The notes beneath the pieces were generated by a model that worked only from the letters and a program-made list of their open reading frames with translations, ran no database searches and was not told the DNA's origin. From Atopsyche davidsoni (Eukaryota > Arthropoda > Insecta > Trichoptera > Hydrobiosidae): a DNA stretch of 64,000 nucleotides. The stretch is from contig JAILWY010000023.1 in NCBI GenBank assembly GCA_022113835.1, positions 13,700,001-13,764,000 on the forward strand, written 5' to 3'. Below are positions 46,847 through 59,084 of the stretch, one piece after another (the first letter of the stretch is position 1; the number at the start of each line of letters is the position of its first letter). A program made the position numbers and the translations under genes.

Positions 46847-48630
46847 ATTTGCCATTAGTGGCAGACAAAAAATTTAATCTAATTTATTAGAGTAGCAGTT
46901 ATTGGGTTGAGGACTATACACAAAAATCTCTGGATTATTATTATTGAATAGACATTTTTCTCTTAATAAAGCAGCTAATAATTTCTTACCAAATGCTAGA
47001 TGAGAAGAGCCTTGGGATGAGGTTCAAGTAATATTTTGAGCCTTTCTAGCTTTTAACACCTCCCGATTGTTTGGGGATACTACAGCAGCATCAGATCCAC
47101 TACAGGGTATATGTTGTTCATTTTAGGAAACACTGGTACATTGGAATTTTCAGTGTAATATCTGTAGTTATAATTATGAAGTTTTTATTGTTCAGGCCTC
47201 CATTTTAATAAGTGATCCTAAGAAAATTTCAATTTATAGAAGAGCTTATTATTGTATTTTATCAAATTTGGACCCCAGTTATAAAATGATTTTTTTATTT
47301 TCCAGAATTATTAGTTACGAAAAAGAAGGACAATAAAGATGCATTGTTTACAAATTTTTTTGCTGATCCTGCGCTTTGCACTGGTCACTTGTGCGGATTG
47401 ATGTTGTTTACTTTCTGCTTTGAACGTTTCCTATGAAATATATGCACTCTTCATAATTAATTGAATTGAAGACACTGTGTCTTCACAAAGGTCATTTGAC
47501 TAGTTAGGTAAATTATGGGACTGAGTGATGACCCACTCCAATCCTGTCATTCCAAACCAAAAAGAACTCACTAACTCTTCAAGGTACGAAACTCACGCTG
47601 CACATATTTATTTTATGAAATTTTGGTTTATTTTTACCAATATGTATAATGGAGATCATTTACGAGTAGAATGTTCTGGAAGATATACTGTCTCTCTGCT
47701 TCTTGTTTCTAATGAAATGCTAGGCACAAATAGAGGAACCTTCATAGACATGACAAATTTGTTTCCATCCTACCATTAAGAACATGTGATAGCAATCTAT
47801 TTTACAGCAAAATTAGTATTACTGAATGAACTATAGCACGATAATATATATGGGGCATACTAATTAGTGGTGATTGTTATCTAATAATACTTGAAGTGGA
47901 GGGTCACGATTGAGTTCGAGTGAAAGTGTGTGAGACTGCCAAGTGAAGGAACTTCCGAGTAATATTTTGTTTAAAATATTGTACTTAAAAATCAGGAGTA
48001 CACGATTATTGACTCTTGAATAAAAATACATTTTTGTACAGCGTTAAATGTTAACTTTGGACAAAACACCACACCCAAATTAAAGGAGTAGCCAAGAGTG
48101 TGTAAGAATTGATCAAAGATGAAGACCAATTTATCAACTAAGAAAGAGAATGACCACTATTTTATTAGATTCCAAATTGAATTGTTCAATATCAGAAGCC
48201 TATTATAAAACATTATTCGGTTGTTCGAAAGAGTTTAATGAAAATGGTCAAAATTAGTATATAAAAATGTGCTTTTTAGTCAAGACATCACAGCATCCTA
48301 CAAATTGAGTCAAGGTGAACAGCCCTTTATTATGAAATGAGCTTTGTTGACTTAGTGTGCCACTTCCATCCATTCCCAAACATGAGAACTTTGCTTCCCA
48401 TCGGGGAAGAAGTAAAAGAAGATATTATCGCCACCATCAATGGACATTTGGTCATTCACAAAGGCTTTTAAAAAAAAAAATAATAAATGGAAACAGAGTA
48501 AAACATAATAGAGATTATGTTAGGAAATAAAATAATTTTTGATAACAAAAATTTCTAGTTTGCTTTTTGCCTAGGATGTCAAATGTTTACTTACCTTATT
48601 AAACTTATTCAAAAAAGCTAAGATTTTCCT

Positions 48631-48834
48631 TTAAAAAAAAAAAAATATATATATATATAGATAAGTATATATATATATATAAAGATAAGTATATATATAT
48701 ATATATACATATAGATAAGTATATATATATAGATAAGTATATATATATATATATGTATATATATATGTATATATATATGTATATATATATGTATATATAT
48801 ATGTATATATATATGTATATATATATATAGTATA

Positions 48835-48874
<40 letters not shown>

Positions 48875-48880
48875 TATATG
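48631..48880. repeat. Compound AT microsatellite with AGATAAGT interruptions
   Basis: About 250 bp of TA repeats. The left half carries repeated AGATAAGTATATAT units. The right half has a regular ATGTATATAT 10-bp periodicity, about seven units. The Tyr/Ile ORF across it is an artefact. Confidence 0.95.
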
Positions 48881-51084
48881 AATAATATTAGAAAAATCAA
48901 GAAAGTGTAAAAAAGAATTTAAAAAAAATCATGACAGTAAAATTATTCAACACCACTCGAAAAGGAACATAATATACACACAGTATGTTATTAAGTACCT
49001 ACCATATTTATTATCTTTGTAAAATCAGTAGAAAATGAATTGACATTTGAGTTTTTTCTTGAATTTAACATAAAACTAGTCAGATCCGAAATACCCATAA
49101 TTAAAAAAAACATACGAGACTGTTTGTCAGTATCTTGTCAACTTGGTACTCCAGCATGATGTTTTCTGTTAATACGCCTTGTCCGTGCACATTACTTGAG
49201 TTCATAATTGAACAACTATCAAAAACATACACTTTTAGAAAGTAAGCACTTATACAATGATACACTAGTTGGCCAATATGATTATGCAAAAAATATTGGC
49301 AATATAACATTATGTACTGGCGCACCCCAGGTTAAAACTACCCCATCTATATATAACCCAACGATATCCACTTGTATGTTCTCGTGCTGAATCCATTCAT
49401 CCCACTATTTGTATCTTTTGAAAATGTTCAGCTTTACAAAAAAAAACATTTATTCAGATTAAATTACAGTATAAGTAGTAACTTTAAAACTGGTCTCAAA
49501 CTTTAGATATTTTCAAAATAAAACTTCTGACAAATCAAGCAGTTTTTAAAAATTACTACTTCACATTTGTAATGGAGTAAATGTTCATTGGTAATATGGT
49601 CAGAGTTTTACATTTATAGATTTTAAGATTACTTTAGAAGCTGAATTTATATTGTAGTGATAAATATTATTCATAATGGATTCCGAGATATCATACAGAG
49701 TTGTTTTCATATTCTTCTCATATATATATAGACTCTTCATTTCGTTTCTGAAAATGACTCCTACAAAGTGAAAAAAAACTGCCATATATAAAGGGTCTTG
49801 AAAACCAAGCAAACATTAAAAATAACGTAAATTTGAAAACAATTTGGCATCAAACGCCTCTCTTATTTCTTATAAAATTTTATATTCATATGTGAAAAAA
49901 AAATCTACGACAGTTAAATTCATGACAATGCAACTATACATACAAAAAAGATTGTGGTTATAAGCTGGGGTACACCTACATCTATAAATTATCGTAATAA
50001 AAATATACATACTTACAAGAGTAAAGTTTCAGGAGATTTTGCATAATTTATAATTAACTGCAATACTAAATTTACACATTTTTCCTGTTTTTATCACAGT
50101 AAAACAAAAGGATATTTAGAAAAGATTGTCATTTAAAAAAAAAACTTAAATTAACCTAGGTTTCAAAATCTCTACATTTCAAGAAAAGCAAACAACTTCA
50201 AATTAAGTGAGCTCTTCAAGAACTAAAATTATTATATCTTATGATATTTTGTAGTATTATGTAGACGGGAAGAATTCTTAGAGAAAATAATGATAAAAAT
50301 GTAATTCTAAATGTTTCATTCTTATATCAAATGAGGAAATACTAAAAGATGTAATACTGATAAATTAAGGTTGCAAGTGTCTGCATTAATATGTAATAAA
50401 ATTAAGAATATATGTAGTTAAATGGAAATGTGTTAAACATGTTTATGAATCTACGTTATGATGTGCTGATATTGACATTTATAAATATGTTGATGAAAAA
50501 CAATTTAGCAATGGGCATAAAAAGCATGGATGGTACAAAAATTAAGTAATAACTAAAATTATGTTTGTTTTGTCGATATATTAAATTGTAAGTTTAACTT
50601 TGAGGTCGAATCCAGTCCCAAGTTTATAAACAGTTGATAGAAACAACTAAGGAGTTATTAGTTTCGGTGGTTTAAAATGATAAGTTAATTGCACTAATTA
50701 ATATTCTTCATCACAAAATCACAACAATCGTCCAACTTAATGGAGATGCGTTGAATTTTAAAGCCATTACAAGCACATAGTCAGCTCAGTCAATTTTTAT
50801 TTAGTATGCGACGCTTTAGCAACTCTTACATAAATGTTTATGAAATCAGTCAATAAGAAGCAAGAAGAGCTTCTGTATACGACGAGTAGACAGGTACACA
50901 CGTGAGAGAGTAGTCTCCGCAATATCACACTAATTTTCTCTTCTGAGAATTCTTCTCGAGAGATCGTACAAAAATATAGGTATCAAAATCCTCAAAATAT
51001 TCCCAAATATACAAAAGTTCACGAAGACAAGGAATACCCACGATCACTATCCAATACAAAAAAAGTCAGGTTCATCTGCAACAC

Positions 51085-51090
51085 TTTATT
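51085..51090 (-). terminator. YTHDC1: YTHDC1 poly(A) signal
   Basis: AATAAA on the minus strand (TTTATT on plus) lies 83 nt past the YTHDC1 stop. It implies a very short 3' UTR. Confidence 0.6.
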
Positions 51091-51172
51091 GATTACAAAT
51101 TACACGGGAGTGGCGCAAGGGGCCGAGTTTGTGGAAAACCTATCGGTGACACAACTGACCAACTGAGGCAGC

Positions 51173-52561
51173 TCACCGGCGGTCCCGGTAACTCCGCTGG
51201 ATACGATCTCTCGTAGGCGAACGCGCACTCGAGCGATGTACTCGGGACAGTGTGAATGTGCGGTTGCGCTCACTGGTGCGCCACAGGAACTCATCCACCG
51301 AGCGGTCATAAGAGCGCTTGTCTGCATATGCAGCCGGGTACTCGGGTGGCGGTGGGCCCTCATAATAGCGTGGCGGCGGTAGTACCTCATAAGCAGCTGC
51401 CAGCGACCCTGAAAAGCCTGGTGGTGGTGCGTAAGGCATGGCTGGTAAACGATGTTGCATGGTGCGCATGTAGTCTGCCACATAAGCCTCAGCTGCTGCA
51501 GCTGCTCCCCCGTAAGGCAACCGGCGTGTTCGGAACCAAGCAGGCAGACGATCACGTGAGTATGGTGAGCTTCCTCGTGGCTTATAGGAGCCGGCACCAG
51601 AAATACGACCACGACCGGACGGAAACATCTTGCGCCGACCTCGGACATAGGGCCCACCACGACTTCTAAATCCATTTCCCCCAGCAGAGATAGGAGTTCG
51701 AAAGCCTCCATTCCCACTTGAACTCCTTGGATAACGCTTCTTTGATGATTCCTTTGATTTTCGCAGAATAGGAGTCATCTCTATTGTGTCGTCTTCAGGG
51801 AATAGTCGACAGAGTTCTTCTGCTACTTTTGGTTCGATCTCTTGTCCATCGCGGCCAATTTTAACAGGTTTTCCATCATTCCAGGGATTGAAGAGATGAA
51901 GGGTATTGCCGAAGGGCAGTTCTTTCCTGCATATCCAATCGACCTTAAACACTCCTCCAAGGGCCTTAGCCGTGAGACCTGGGGGTAATACCCAAGATAT
52001 GGCTGGAACATCTCGGCGAGATTCACCGTGAAGTCTAGCAAATCCGGCAAATTTTCCACTTTCTTTAACAGAAAATATCAGTATGACGTTTCGAGACTCG
52101 CGAAATGCCTGATTTAGATTAGATTCATTCTGCGGTAGTGTGGACCATACTCCTTTGGCTTTAGACAGAATGACATTTTCGGCATTATTGGACTTAATTA
52201 CAAAAAACCTTGTATCCCTGAATAAATAATTTAACTTTGTCATATAGTCATAATTTTTAACTTTTTCGCTAGACCTGGGTCGCTTCACTTCTGGGGTGGG
52301 ACTCTTTTTGTCTTTTGGTCGAACTCTCTTGTGACGGGACCTTCGTTCCTTGCGTTCCGTGGAGGACTTGGAGCTCACGGAGCTCATGCTCGGAGCGCTT
52401 GACTCGCTAGAAGATGAGCTGGATACTTCACTGCGCGTATCGTAATCTTTAACCACTTCCATTTGCTTGAGCTCTTCCCCAAACTCTGCATCCACTTCTC
52501 CCACACCGAGGTTCACTGCGTCCGTGTTCGCAGTTTCCATTTTCAAGTCTGTCATCCTCAT
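51173..52561 (-). CDS. YTHDC1: YTH domain-containing protein 1 (nuclear m6A reader)
   Basis: A 462-residue protein that binds N6-methyladenosine in nuclear RNA and affects splicing and export. Residues 1-105 are acidic and Ser-rich, then Arg/Lys-rich ([14 protein letters not shown]). The YTH domain spans about 115-260: [64 protein letters not shown] and [17 protein letters not shown]. The m6A aromatic cage residues W139 and W190 and the neighbouring L201 correspond to human W377, W428 and L439, so binding should be intact. The C-terminus is Arg/Gly- and Pro-rich ([19 protein letters not shown]) and ends in RS-like repeats. ATG at 52561 is taken as the start; a second ATG at 52555 is in frame. 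The coding region has no intron, which is unusual for this family. It is divergent from UBA2. Confidence 0.95.
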   Translation of the reverse strand: MRMTDLKMETANTDAVNLGVGEVDAEFGEELKQMEVVKDYDTRSEVSSSSSSESSAPSMSSVSSKSSTERKERRSRHKRVRPKDKKSPTPEVKRPRSSEKVKNYDYMTKLNYLFRDTRFFVIKSNNAENVILSKAKGVWSTLPQNESNLNQAFRESRNVILIFSVKESGKFAGFARLHGESRRDVPAISWVLPPGLTAKALGGVFKVDWICRKELPFGNTLHLFNPWNDGKPVKIGRDGQEIEPKVAEELCRLFPEDDTIEMTPILRKSKESSKKRYPRSSSGNGGFRTPISAGGNGFRSRGGPYVRGRRKMFPSGRGRISGAGSYKPRGSSPYSRDRLPAWFRTRRLPYGGAAAAAEAYVADYMRTMQHRLPAMPYAPPPGFSGSLAAAYEVLPPPRYYEGPPPPEYPAAYADKRSYDRSVDEFLWRTSERNRTFTLSRVHRSSARSPTRDRIQRSYRDRR

Positions 52562-53097
52562 CTACGCTGATAAAGATTGACCCTCACGCCGTCGAAGGAA
52601 ATTCCATAATCAATCGAGAGTTTGACAATGTCAAACAAAACTATATTTGTATATTTCTCACTTGTAAAATAATAAAAAAAACTTCACTAAAATATAACAA
52701 AAACCCAGACGTTTGTATGCGGCAAGCTTGATGTTTGGTTAAAACAGAGTAACAACTTGACGGTGAATTATATAGCACCCAATAAACAATATTTACTATT
52801 TAATTTGAGTAACAATAAAATGTAATATGGTACAAACGTGAAAAATTCTACAATCAATCAATTTTCATGATTTATTTATGGTATGATATATTTTAATAAC
52901 ATATGGAAATTTTAGAATCATTGTTGTAATATTTTATATTCATTTTTATTTTATTCATATTAATACTTTATGGCTATCATATCCACCGTTTAGTCACTTG
53001 TCTATTGTTTGTTGGCGTGAGGTTGCAAGCATGCTAACATCGTTCACGTCAGTTCACTTCGTTTCTACTCTGCTACAGCTAGATAGTGGCGTTCAAC
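52562..53097. promoter_or_regulatory. Divergent promoter of YTHDC1 and UBA2
   Basis: These 536 bp lie between opposite-strand start codons. The middle is AT-rich. The UBA2 start region reads CAACATGGCGGCC (53094-53106), a YY1-like AACATGGCGGC motif over the start codon. I see no TATA box placed for either gene. Confidence 0.5.
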
Positions 53098-56000
53098 ATG
53101 GCGGCCTGCGTACCCGGTGTATTTGAAAACAATTTGAGCGAATCAATAATAAAATCTAAAATATTAGTCGTGGGTGCTGGAGGAATCGGTTGTGAATTAT
53201 TGAAGAATTTAGTACTCTCCGGTTTCAATAATATTCAGATAGTATGTATTTTTTTTCTGAAGATGTCTTGTCATTTCTGTTTTGAATATTAGGTTAGTAA
53301 CATTGATATACTTTATTTCCAGATTGATCTAGACACGATCGATGTGAGCAATCTCAACCGTCAGTTTCTCTTTCACAAAGAACATGTTGGGAAATCGAAA
53401 GCTGAAGTCGCTAAAACCAGCGCCCTTAAATTTAACCCAAAAGTTAACATCAAAGCGTTTCACGACAGCATCACAAAGTAAGTGCTCTTTTAAAATTTTC
53501 GTTTAATATAATCTAAAAACTAATCAATTTTTAATAACACTTCAAACAAAAATGAAATTGAAACTTGAACATTTTAGTTGTGTAGTGATATTTTGCTTAA
53601 CTTTTAGTCAAAATTACCACAAAAACAGCAATAATAAGTACTCTAATTGATTGATACAAGTTATACACTACTACTTGAGTCAGTGCTAGCTTATTTATGT
53701 TTTATTCTATTATTAGTGCATTAAAATAAAGTGTGTCCCTAATTTTCTGGTTCAACAGTGTAAATTATGTGAGATAGAACAGTAAATGATTATATTTATA
53801 TTTTAGCTACAGTTATGGAGTCAGCTTCTTCAAATCCTTTGCATTGGTAATGAATGCACTTGATAATAGAGCGGCTAGAAACCATGTCAATCGAATGTGC
53901 TTAGCTGCTGATATTCCCCTCATAGAAAGTGGAACTGCAGGATACGCTGGCCAGGTAACTATTTATATTTTATTAATCATTATTATTGATTGAATTGTGC
54001 TATGTATTTAGAATTCAGTATATTGGCATGACTACTACTTCACGCTCAGACAAGTTATTTAATTGGTAAAAAATGTCTTCTCACATATTTCAAAGTTGAA
54101 TAAGATTTTCCCGATATAATCTCTATTGTGTTAATATGAAAATATTGCAATACTTCTCTCTTTACTACAGGTGGAGCTCATCAAAAAAGGATTGACTCAG
54201 TGCTACGAATGTCAGCCCAAGGCGACACAAAAGACATTTCCTGGATGTACAATAAGAAACACTCCCTCTGAGCCTATTCATTGTATTGTTTGGGCAAAAC
54301 ATCTTTTCAAGTGAGTGGCCTTTCACATAACATAGAATAAATATATATAATACCTGCTTTATCTGCAGATTGAGTAAGCAGTTTCAATTATTTGCACTTG
54401 CGGTTCTGTAGAAACTTCCATACATGCAATGCTTTATTACTTTTAATACTTTTGCTTGAGTTTGTTTGGCTGTACAAGTTTCTTTATTGAATACTTTTTG
54501 CTTATATACCCAAAATTCAGATGAGTAGGAATTATTTATATTGAAAGAATTAAATGCTTCATTTGACAACACTTTTGATTTTGATATACTTGCTAAATAA
54601 CGGACATTCTGTATTACATATTGAATTGATTTTGACTTTGCTTAGAAGCTTTATTGCTTAAAAGCAATTGTTGCCAGTATAACACTTGTCAAAGTGATTA
54701 AAGACGATCAATAGCTAGATGTGTTTTATTTTATTAGTCAGCTATATGGGGAAGAAGATCCTGACCAAGACGTTTCTCCTGATACGGAGGATCCTGAAGC
54801 AGCAGGAGAGGCAGGGCAGAGAGCTCTTGGAAGTTCAACTACCAACAATCAGGTGAGTTTCTGAAAATAAAAAATAAAAACATTTATGTGGATTTAATAA
54901 ACTAGATTATTTATTTATAAAATATTTGAAATTTTCAGGGGAATGTTGAGCGTACAAGTACTAGGACTTGGGCACACTCTTGCGGTTACGATCCAGCCAA
55001 ACTTTTTACTAAGCTCTTCCGTGATGATATTCAGTACCTCCTTTCCATGGACAACCTTTGGAAGAATCGGCGGGCGCCAACACCCCTTGACTATAGCAAC
55101 TTACCTGATGCTGGTACATTATTAATTTAAATTTAATAGCTAATTAACATAACCTAAAATATAATTAAAATATGTCTGGCATTTATTGGTTATAAGAAGC
55201 ATATACAGATTCAAATTTTCAGTCAGTTACAAAATCACAATTGTGGAAAGGATTAAGGCGCTAGGACTAGATTCGAATCCCATATCTTGAAAAAAAGAAT
55301 TAATTTTTCACATGGGATACATTTACCTTAAAACATATTAAACATGATAGCCAAAGGCTAGGAAATTGTGATAATTTTTGTTTGTAAGCACTTTTTAAGG
55401 ACTTGTGATTTTAAAGGCGAAAGCGCTCACAAACATAAATTATTGTACTTTTATAGCCATCTGGCCATTCATATTTTTTGTTAAAATACGGAGAATCGCA
55501 AATTAAACCAGCCTATCGTGGATAAAAATGTAATATAAATTTAAAATACTATGAATTAATTATTTTCAAAATGCCATTTATTCTTAGTTGCTGGAAGTAG
55601 CAGTGCTGCCAATGAAGGTACTGGGCTGAAGGATCAACGCGCTTGGAGTATTGCTGAATGTGCCAAGGTAATTTTTCATGTATGTGCATACATGTCTAGG
55701 AAAGTTTGGACAAATAATTTGTAAATAAATTTTCTATCTTGTTATTTCCACAGGTATTTGCCGACAGCTGCTGTGCCCTGAAAGATAATTTAGCAGCTCT
55801 TGGAGCCGGGGACCACTTAGTCTGGGACAAAGATGATAAGAGTGCCATGGACTTTGTAGCTGCGTGTGCTAATATTCGTGCTTATATATTTGGTATTGGT
55901 CAAAAGACTCGATTTGACATAAAATGTAAGTTACAACAATAATTCGCATGTTCATTTGATTGTATTGTAAATTAGAAGTTAAGGTATATCAGTGTTGTAT

Positions 56001-57518
56001 GATTTCTCATGGAAAAAAATATTTAAGCAGACTTTCAAAGTTTATTTCAGGTTTCTGTATTTCTCTGAATTACGAATTGGCAAAGCTTGTGTCAACAAAT
56101 AATAAATTGTAAAATCACTAAAAATGTTTATTTTTAAATACAACTAAATAATGGAATTCTATCTAGTACTTTCTGTCTAAAATATTGAACGTAGTCTTTT
56201 TTTGTGTCCAATTAAAAGGCTTTTGAACCTGTTTATTGAATGATGTAGAACAAAATAATGATAATTTAATAAAAAAAATATTTTTACAGCCATGGCAGGC
56301 AATATCATTCCAGCTATTGCCACAACAAATGCAATAGTAGCTGGCATTGTTGTCATGCATGCATTTAATATTCTCCAAAGTCAAATGAAGAACTGCCAGT
56401 CTGTGTACTTGAGGCTTAAACCCAACCATCGAGGACAAATCTTCGTTCCAGAAAAAGGTATATAGTTAAATATTATTAATCCCTATATAGATCTCCATAG
56501 GGTTCACATTTTTTGCACAATTTCATGCAGGCCAAATATTGGTGGGTGTTTAATTATAAGCAATTTTTCTTGTTTAATTCTTCTGTTAGATTGTATTGAC
56601 AACTTTTTCTATCCAAATGTACTTTCCTATATACTGTTTGAATACCCTAATATCTTGTATTCTGACAAAACTGCAAACCTAATGTTTGATCATTTATTTT
56701 AATCAATTTCATTGATTTTTTAGGTCTCAATCCTCCCAATCCTAAATGTTACGTTTGCTCACCAAAACCTTCAGTGGTACTTATTTGTGATGTAAATCGT
56801 CTGACTTGTGGTGAATTGAACACTGTAGTGTTCATTGGTCGCCTTAACATGGTGTCTCCCGATGCTTTGCACGAGGGCCAGGGAGTGGTGCTCATATCCT
56901 CTGAAGAAGGAGAGACCGAACAAAATGATGCCAAGACCCTACAAGAACTAGGAGTCAGGGACGGAAGCGTACTTATGGTAATGAAATCTTTTTCAATAAT
57001 ATTTTTATTTATTCAAGTATTTAATTTATTTATTGCTATAATATTTTTTTGTGTTTTAGGTGGATGACTTTCATCAGGATTATGAGTTGCGAGTGGTTAT
57101 ACAGCATGATGCTGAAGCTAAAGAATTCGAGATTGTTGCTGACCCTGAGAGCCTAAAACCTAAAGAGACCGCATCTAATGGAAATGGCAATGCAGGTAAA
57201 TTGAACAAAAATTATATTTGTTAATATTTGTATTTATTTATTGAATTGTATTATTTTCAAATCTTAAAATTATTTATAGCTAAAGAAACCTCCGAACCGA
57301 CAGCTTCGTCAAGTAAACCTTCAGTTCCCGAAAGTGATGACAGTGACATGGAAATCGTTGAAGATGAAGATCTGGAGGGGAACGGAGATATTCCAGCCAA
57401 GGCTATTCTACCGAAGAAACGCAAGCCTGCTGAATCTGATCCTGAAGCCCAACCTGCCAAGAAACCTCGTACCTCTCATTCAGGAGATGATGACGTACAA
57501 ATTATAGATTTGTGTTAG
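53098..57518 (+). CDS. UBA2: SUMO-activating enzyme subunit 2 (UBA2/SAE2)
   Basis: Catalytic subunit of the heterodimeric SUMO E1: it adenylates SUMO and carries it as a thioester. Twelve coding exons: 53098-53241, 53323-53477, 53807-53954, 54171-54310, 54738-54852, 54939-55113, 55588-55667, 55754-55925, 56290-56457, 56724-56977, 57060-57195 and 57280-57518. All phases agree, giving 641 residues (human 640). Visible: nucleotide-binding GAGGIG at 26-31; [31 protein letters not shown]; zinc ligands CYEC (C160, C163) and CYVC (C441, C444); the catalytic Cys in [15 protein letters not shown] at C175; and the ubiquitin-like-domain region with [10 protein letters not shown]. The acidic tail has basic nuclear-localisation patches (KKRK, KKPR) and ends in the SUMO-interaction-like VQIIDLC. 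The start ATG is in context AACATGG; the GTG four codons upstream in frame is not the start. Confidence 0.97.
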
Positions 57519-57534
57519 AACGTAATTCAGTTTA

Positions 57535-57540
57535 AATAAA
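57535..57540 (+). terminator. UBA2: UBA2 poly(A) signal
   Basis: AATAAA lies 17 nt after the stop codon, followed by a T-rich stretch. This suggests a very short 3' UTR. Confidence 0.55.
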
Positions 57541-59084
57541 TATAATAATTTTTTATTTAATGTGTCTCTTTTAATATAAGTGTCAAGAATTGAAGTGATA
57601 TTTGCAATTTTTTTTAAAACGTGTGTAAGTTTACTTTATACGCTATAAGAATAATAATATAAAGTACATCGTCTGTATTTAATCTCATAACAAAATGAAC
57701 TGTTTGATGAAGCAACTTTTTGTATTTTATGCCTACCCTAAAGATATTGGCTTATTATTTATTCCATCATCATTTTTATAAAATAATGTAAAAATAAGAA
57801 TATTTTATCAATACCACAGTATTTTGTAAGTTTTTCAAAAGGGTTATTTAACAATTATTTTTATTTGTACTCCATCCGTATCAAAACATGCTCACATAGC
57901 AATATCAACAGAAGCCCATTCAACATGTCAATTAGGGTTTTATTGGAATTTTTCCGTGCTTACAAAACATTTTAAGTAAATTTAGAATCCTTGAAATGCA
58001 GTACAAAATGTATGAAATTTTCAATATATCCATTATTGTCGTTTTGTTAATCTAGAAGTATTATGAAGATAATAAGTTACTACTATTTTAATTGTACAAC
58101 ATATATATGTCCAGTATTTGTTAGAAATCTACAAAATTCAAATTTAAGTATTTCTTTTTATATTTTACAATAAATTTATGTGTCATAAATATTCATTGTT
58201 TCTTTTAAAAAGACATTTTCGCTGCTCTCATGGTAACTTCGTATAGACTAATTCAGTGGGTATCATTTGGGATGTAATATAACTCAGGTTATTAGTACTT
58301 GGAAAAACTTGTCACTGTCTTTCTTCCGGCTTGGGTTCAGGCCTTATACAATAAATACTCTAGCACGATAAGCTTTTTTTGCAAAATTTCATTAAATGAT
58401 ATTTGTCAAAAGATTTTTTGTTTTGTTTTTGTAAAAATATTACTATTATTTTTCCTAGTAAAGCCAGATACTCATGGTTGAACTATTGCATTGAGTGTGA
58501 TATAGGACAGAATATTATCCATATTTTGCCTATGTAAAATGATCATTCTATTTGCATGTGTCTTTGAATTTTTGAGCTTATTGTTTTTACATGTAAGAGA
58601 ATTGCTGGACGACAGGACCAAAAACAGCTGGACGGTAATAAAACCAAAATGTCATAATGTAAACGTGTTTTTAATTAAATCGATAAGATTACATACATGT
58701 TAGTTATTCAGTCTACAGATTTTTTTTATCCCCCATAAAATAAAAATATTTAACGTGGAAAAGCTGACATCACCTATTTATTAGCTATGTGCTTATTCCT
58801 TAAATTTTTAATAAAATGATAGGAGATAATTACTTTTAAGTAGTTATTGTTAATAACATTAATAGCTAATCACTATCATCAACAATTGAATTATCAATTG
58901 ATGGAATATCAAACTAACTGTAATTAATATTTAAAACTTACGCACACACAGCTTAGAAATGTATAATAATGCACAGAACATTCTTATTACTTTTACACCA
59001 CCAAAAAGTGTTCATTACAATCAATAAACAGTACATAGTTATAGTTCACAAATACAATGGAGCCTAGGCACATGAGAAATTATA
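57541..59084. other. Space between convergent UBA2 and phosducin-like genes
   Basis: About 1.5 kb, AT-rich, without coding signal. A minus-strand AATAAA at 58782-58777, about 300 nt past the phosducin-like stop, could end that transcript. Confidence 0.5.

Larger units (their letters stand above)
44861..51084. other. Gene-poor region with repeats
   Basis: About 6.2 kb, AT-rich. It contains an inverted-repeat hairpin (46805-46846) and a large compound microsatellite (48631-48880). Weak protein-like stretches at about 46020-46110, 47305-47420, 47525-47780 and 48365-48470 may be old transposon debris. None shows a recognisable domain, and stops interrupt all of them. I cannot support a gene here. 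Confidence 0.5.

Noticed and set aside
46223..47779. Protein-like stretches suggesting a transposase
   Set aside because: I could not match any motif series to piggyBac, pogo or other families, and stops interrupt every frame.
48631..48900. 89-residue Tyr/Ile/Thr-rich ORF
   Set aside because: Artefact of the compound AT microsatellite.
51256..51669. 137-residue plus-strand ORF, and a 205-residue second minus-strand frame
   Set aside because: Shadows of the Arg/Gly/Pro-rich C-terminal coding region of YTHDC1.
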